A stretch of DNA of 6,728 nt from Bacillota bacterium. GTDB taxonomy: Bacteria; Bacillota; UBA994. Below, piece by piece: positions 6,134-6,728 of the stretch. The notes below the pieces were generated by a model, which saw nothing but the letters and a program-made list of their open reading frames with translations, did no database searches and was not told the DNA's origin. The stretch covers positions 1 to 6,728 of the forward strand of contig QLUS01000086.1 in the NCBI GenBank assembly GCA_018725535.1, written 5' to 3'. The position numbers and the translations under genes are program-made. Every line of letters begins with the position of its first letter. Within the stretch, counting starts at the first letter, position 1.

Positions 6134-6151
6134 AGCCTCTTAACGCAAATA

Positions 6152-6171
6152 GAGCCGATCATAGCCGGCTC
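6152..6171. terminator. Small hairpin between convergent MATE gene and nitrogenase-like remnant
   Basis: GAGCCG (6152-6157) and CGGCTC (6166-6171) form a 6-bp stem with an 8-base loop, 18 bases after the MATE stop. No T-run follows on either strand, so termination is plausible from position only. Confidence 0.35.
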
Positions 6172-6200
6172 AACAGACTAGTATCTCTCTCTCCACTCCA

Positions 6201-6500
6201 CTAGTGGCGCAACTCGTTTAGCATTCTCTCCAGCAGATAAGTCGCTCCGCGCGGCCCCACAAAGGGAGTGCCGTCAAACAGCAGCGTCGTGTAAAAGTTG
6301 GGGTTAGCGACCTGTATTTTTGCGGGTACGTCTGCTCCAATTTCCAGCAATACGCCATCGCCGAGCAACAGCTTTGGCTTTTCGTCGTGCAACACCTGCC
6401 TACGCAATTCTTCGCTTGGCGCAAAAATGATGCGTTCTGCCAGCTCGGCACTTACCTGAGTCCCATTCGGACGCGCATGATTCACAAGCACTTTGCGCAC
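6201..6500 (-). pseudogene. Remnant of a nitrogenase-like component 1 oxidoreductase (C-terminal end only)
   Basis: A 99-codon frame begins at a GTG (6498-6500) with no Shine-Dalgarno sequence; the same frame stays open for 8 more codons upstream, to a TGA at 6525-6527. The pattern PKLLLGDGVLLEIGADVPAK, then FYTTLLFDGTPFVGPRGATY, then LLERMLNEL resembles the last ~60 residues of nitrogenase component 1-type proteins (PF00148), where 'DLLIGNS..., P-x-x-x-FP, GYRGA-LLxxILN' is typical. Full-length members have some 400-450 residues, so three quarters of the protein, with the cluster-binding Cys residues, is missing. A good promoter with a Fur box reads straight into the frame, which suggests the 5' part was deleted while the control region survived. 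Alternatively it is a small, genuine protein of unknown function that kept this fold. The family call rests on motif memory alone. Confidence 0.5.
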
Positions 6501-6518
6501 GTCTATGTTATATGCGAG

Positions 6519-6533
6519 TGAGAATCATTATCA
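6519..6533. promoter_or_regulatory. Fur box (ferric uptake regulator operator)
   Basis: TGAGAATCATTATCA matches the Bacillus 7-1-7 Fur consensus TGATAATNATTATCA at all but one defined position. It covers the predicted transcription start of the leftward promoter at 6539-6567, the classical location for iron-dependent repression. The rightward ABC gene starts 115 bases away and has no visible promoter near the box, so the leftward transcript is the likely target. Confidence 0.75.
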
Positions 6534-6538
6534 TCTCA

Positions 6539-6567
6539 ACAATAGCATGCTAGTGTTTTCACGTCAA
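6539..6567 (-). promoter_or_regulatory. Sigma-A promoter reading into the nitrogenase-like remnant
   Basis: On the minus strand TTGACG (6562-6567), a 17-base spacer, and TATTGT (6539-6544); each box is one base from consensus. The predicted +1 is near 6532, inside the Fur box. The spacer contains the perfect palindrome TAGCATGCTA (6543-6552). Confidence 0.75.
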
Positions 6568-6647
6568 GCAGATTTTTGTGCGCAGGAATCCCGTTCTCCC
6601 AGAGCGAAACGTTACAGCAGTTGCCATTTTGCCGAGGAGGTCTGTAG

Positions 6648-6728
6648 TTGAACGCGATTGAGCTTAAGGAGTTGACTAAGTACTACGGCAAGGTGCGCGG
6701 CATTGAAAGGCTGAGCTTTAGCGTAAAG
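6648..6728 (+). CDS. ABC transporter ATP-binding protein, N-terminal 27 codons (truncated by window end)
   Basis: The frame starts with TTG at 6648-6650, 6 bases after GAGGAGGT (6634-6641), and runs open off the window. The visible peptide includes IELKELTKYYGKVRGIERLS, the first beta-strand and A-loop region that precedes the Walker A motif in ATP-binding subunits (typical pattern: 'L-x-K-x-Y-G-x-x-x-A-L-x-x-V-S-F'). The aromatic YYG supplies the A-loop Tyr that stacks on adenine. It is most like the stand-alone ATPase of ABC-2/drug- or lantibiotic-type exporters, but no Walker motif is inside the window and substrate is unknown. No clear promoter is seen between 6545 and 6633 on this strand. 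Confidence 0.8.
   Translation, partial: MNAIELKELTKYYGKVRGIERLSFSVK

Noticed and set aside
6543..6552. Perfect palindrome TAGCATGCTA in the spacer of the Fur-controlled promoter
   Set aside because: Ten bases of symmetry can occur by chance; noted with the promoter but not claimed as a separate operator.
1..6728. CRISPR array, tRNA or rRNA gene, insertion sequence, phage defence system
   Set aside because: No regularly spaced repeats of the right size, no cloverleaf, no rRNA-like sequence, no transposase or nuclease motifs were found on either strand.

Overview
The window looks like chromosomal DNA from a member of the Bacillota, probably a Clostridia-like or Limnochordia-like anaerobe; a genus cannot be named from what is here. 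The grounds are strong AGGAGG-type ribosome binding sites, near-consensus sigma-A promoters (TTGACA/G, 17-bp spacer, TATNNT-like -10), TTG and GTG starts, a classical T-box leader, a Bacillus-style Fur box and a CwlA-type amidase. No rRNA, tRNA, CRISPR array or intact mobile element is visible.

Left part (1-3755): a plus-strand gene enters from outside the window and ends at 561. It is the C-terminal part of a TolB/PD40-like beta-propeller protein. It converges on a leftward run of three genes across a shared hairpin (578-608). Read from right to left, the three are an old-yellow-enzyme (YqjM-like) flavin oxidoreductase (2644-3696), aspartate-ammonia ligase asnA (1271-2281) and a ferritin-like protein with a DPSL/thioferritin-type cysteine pair (621-1136). 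Each has its own good promoter, so they form a co-directional series rather than one operon. asnA is preceded by a complete T-box riboswitch whose specifier reads as AAC (Asn), with a terminator/antiterminator. The ferritin-like gene has a large dyad starting at its predicted +1, an obvious candidate for an operator.

Middle (3756-4792): a divergent plus-strand gene for an N-acetylmuramoyl-L-alanine amidase (Amidase_2) joined to a copper-amine-oxidase-N-like domain is broken by a one-base frameshift and an in-frame TGA at a conserved Trp position. It is followed by a 56-bp stretch with a 14-bp period.

Right part (4793-6728): an intact MATE-family efflux transporter converges on a short leftward reading frame (6201-6500) that resembles only the C-terminal end of a nitrogenase-like component 1 oxidoreductase. 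This remnant still sits behind a near-perfect sigma-A promoter whose +1 is covered by a 14/15 match to the Fur box, yet it has no ribosome binding site and no N-terminal domains. The most economical reading is an iron-repressed locus that lost most of its coding sequence by deletion. The window ends inside the first 27 codons of an ABC transporter ATP-binding protein (TTG start, strong RBS).

Functionally this is mostly housekeeping and accessory metabolism: asparagine supply under tRNA-Asn control, iron storage or peroxide protection, redox metabolism and drug export. The two decaying genes, the riboswitch and the Fur-controlled remnant are the parts worth a second look. I do not see a convincing new multi-gene system.
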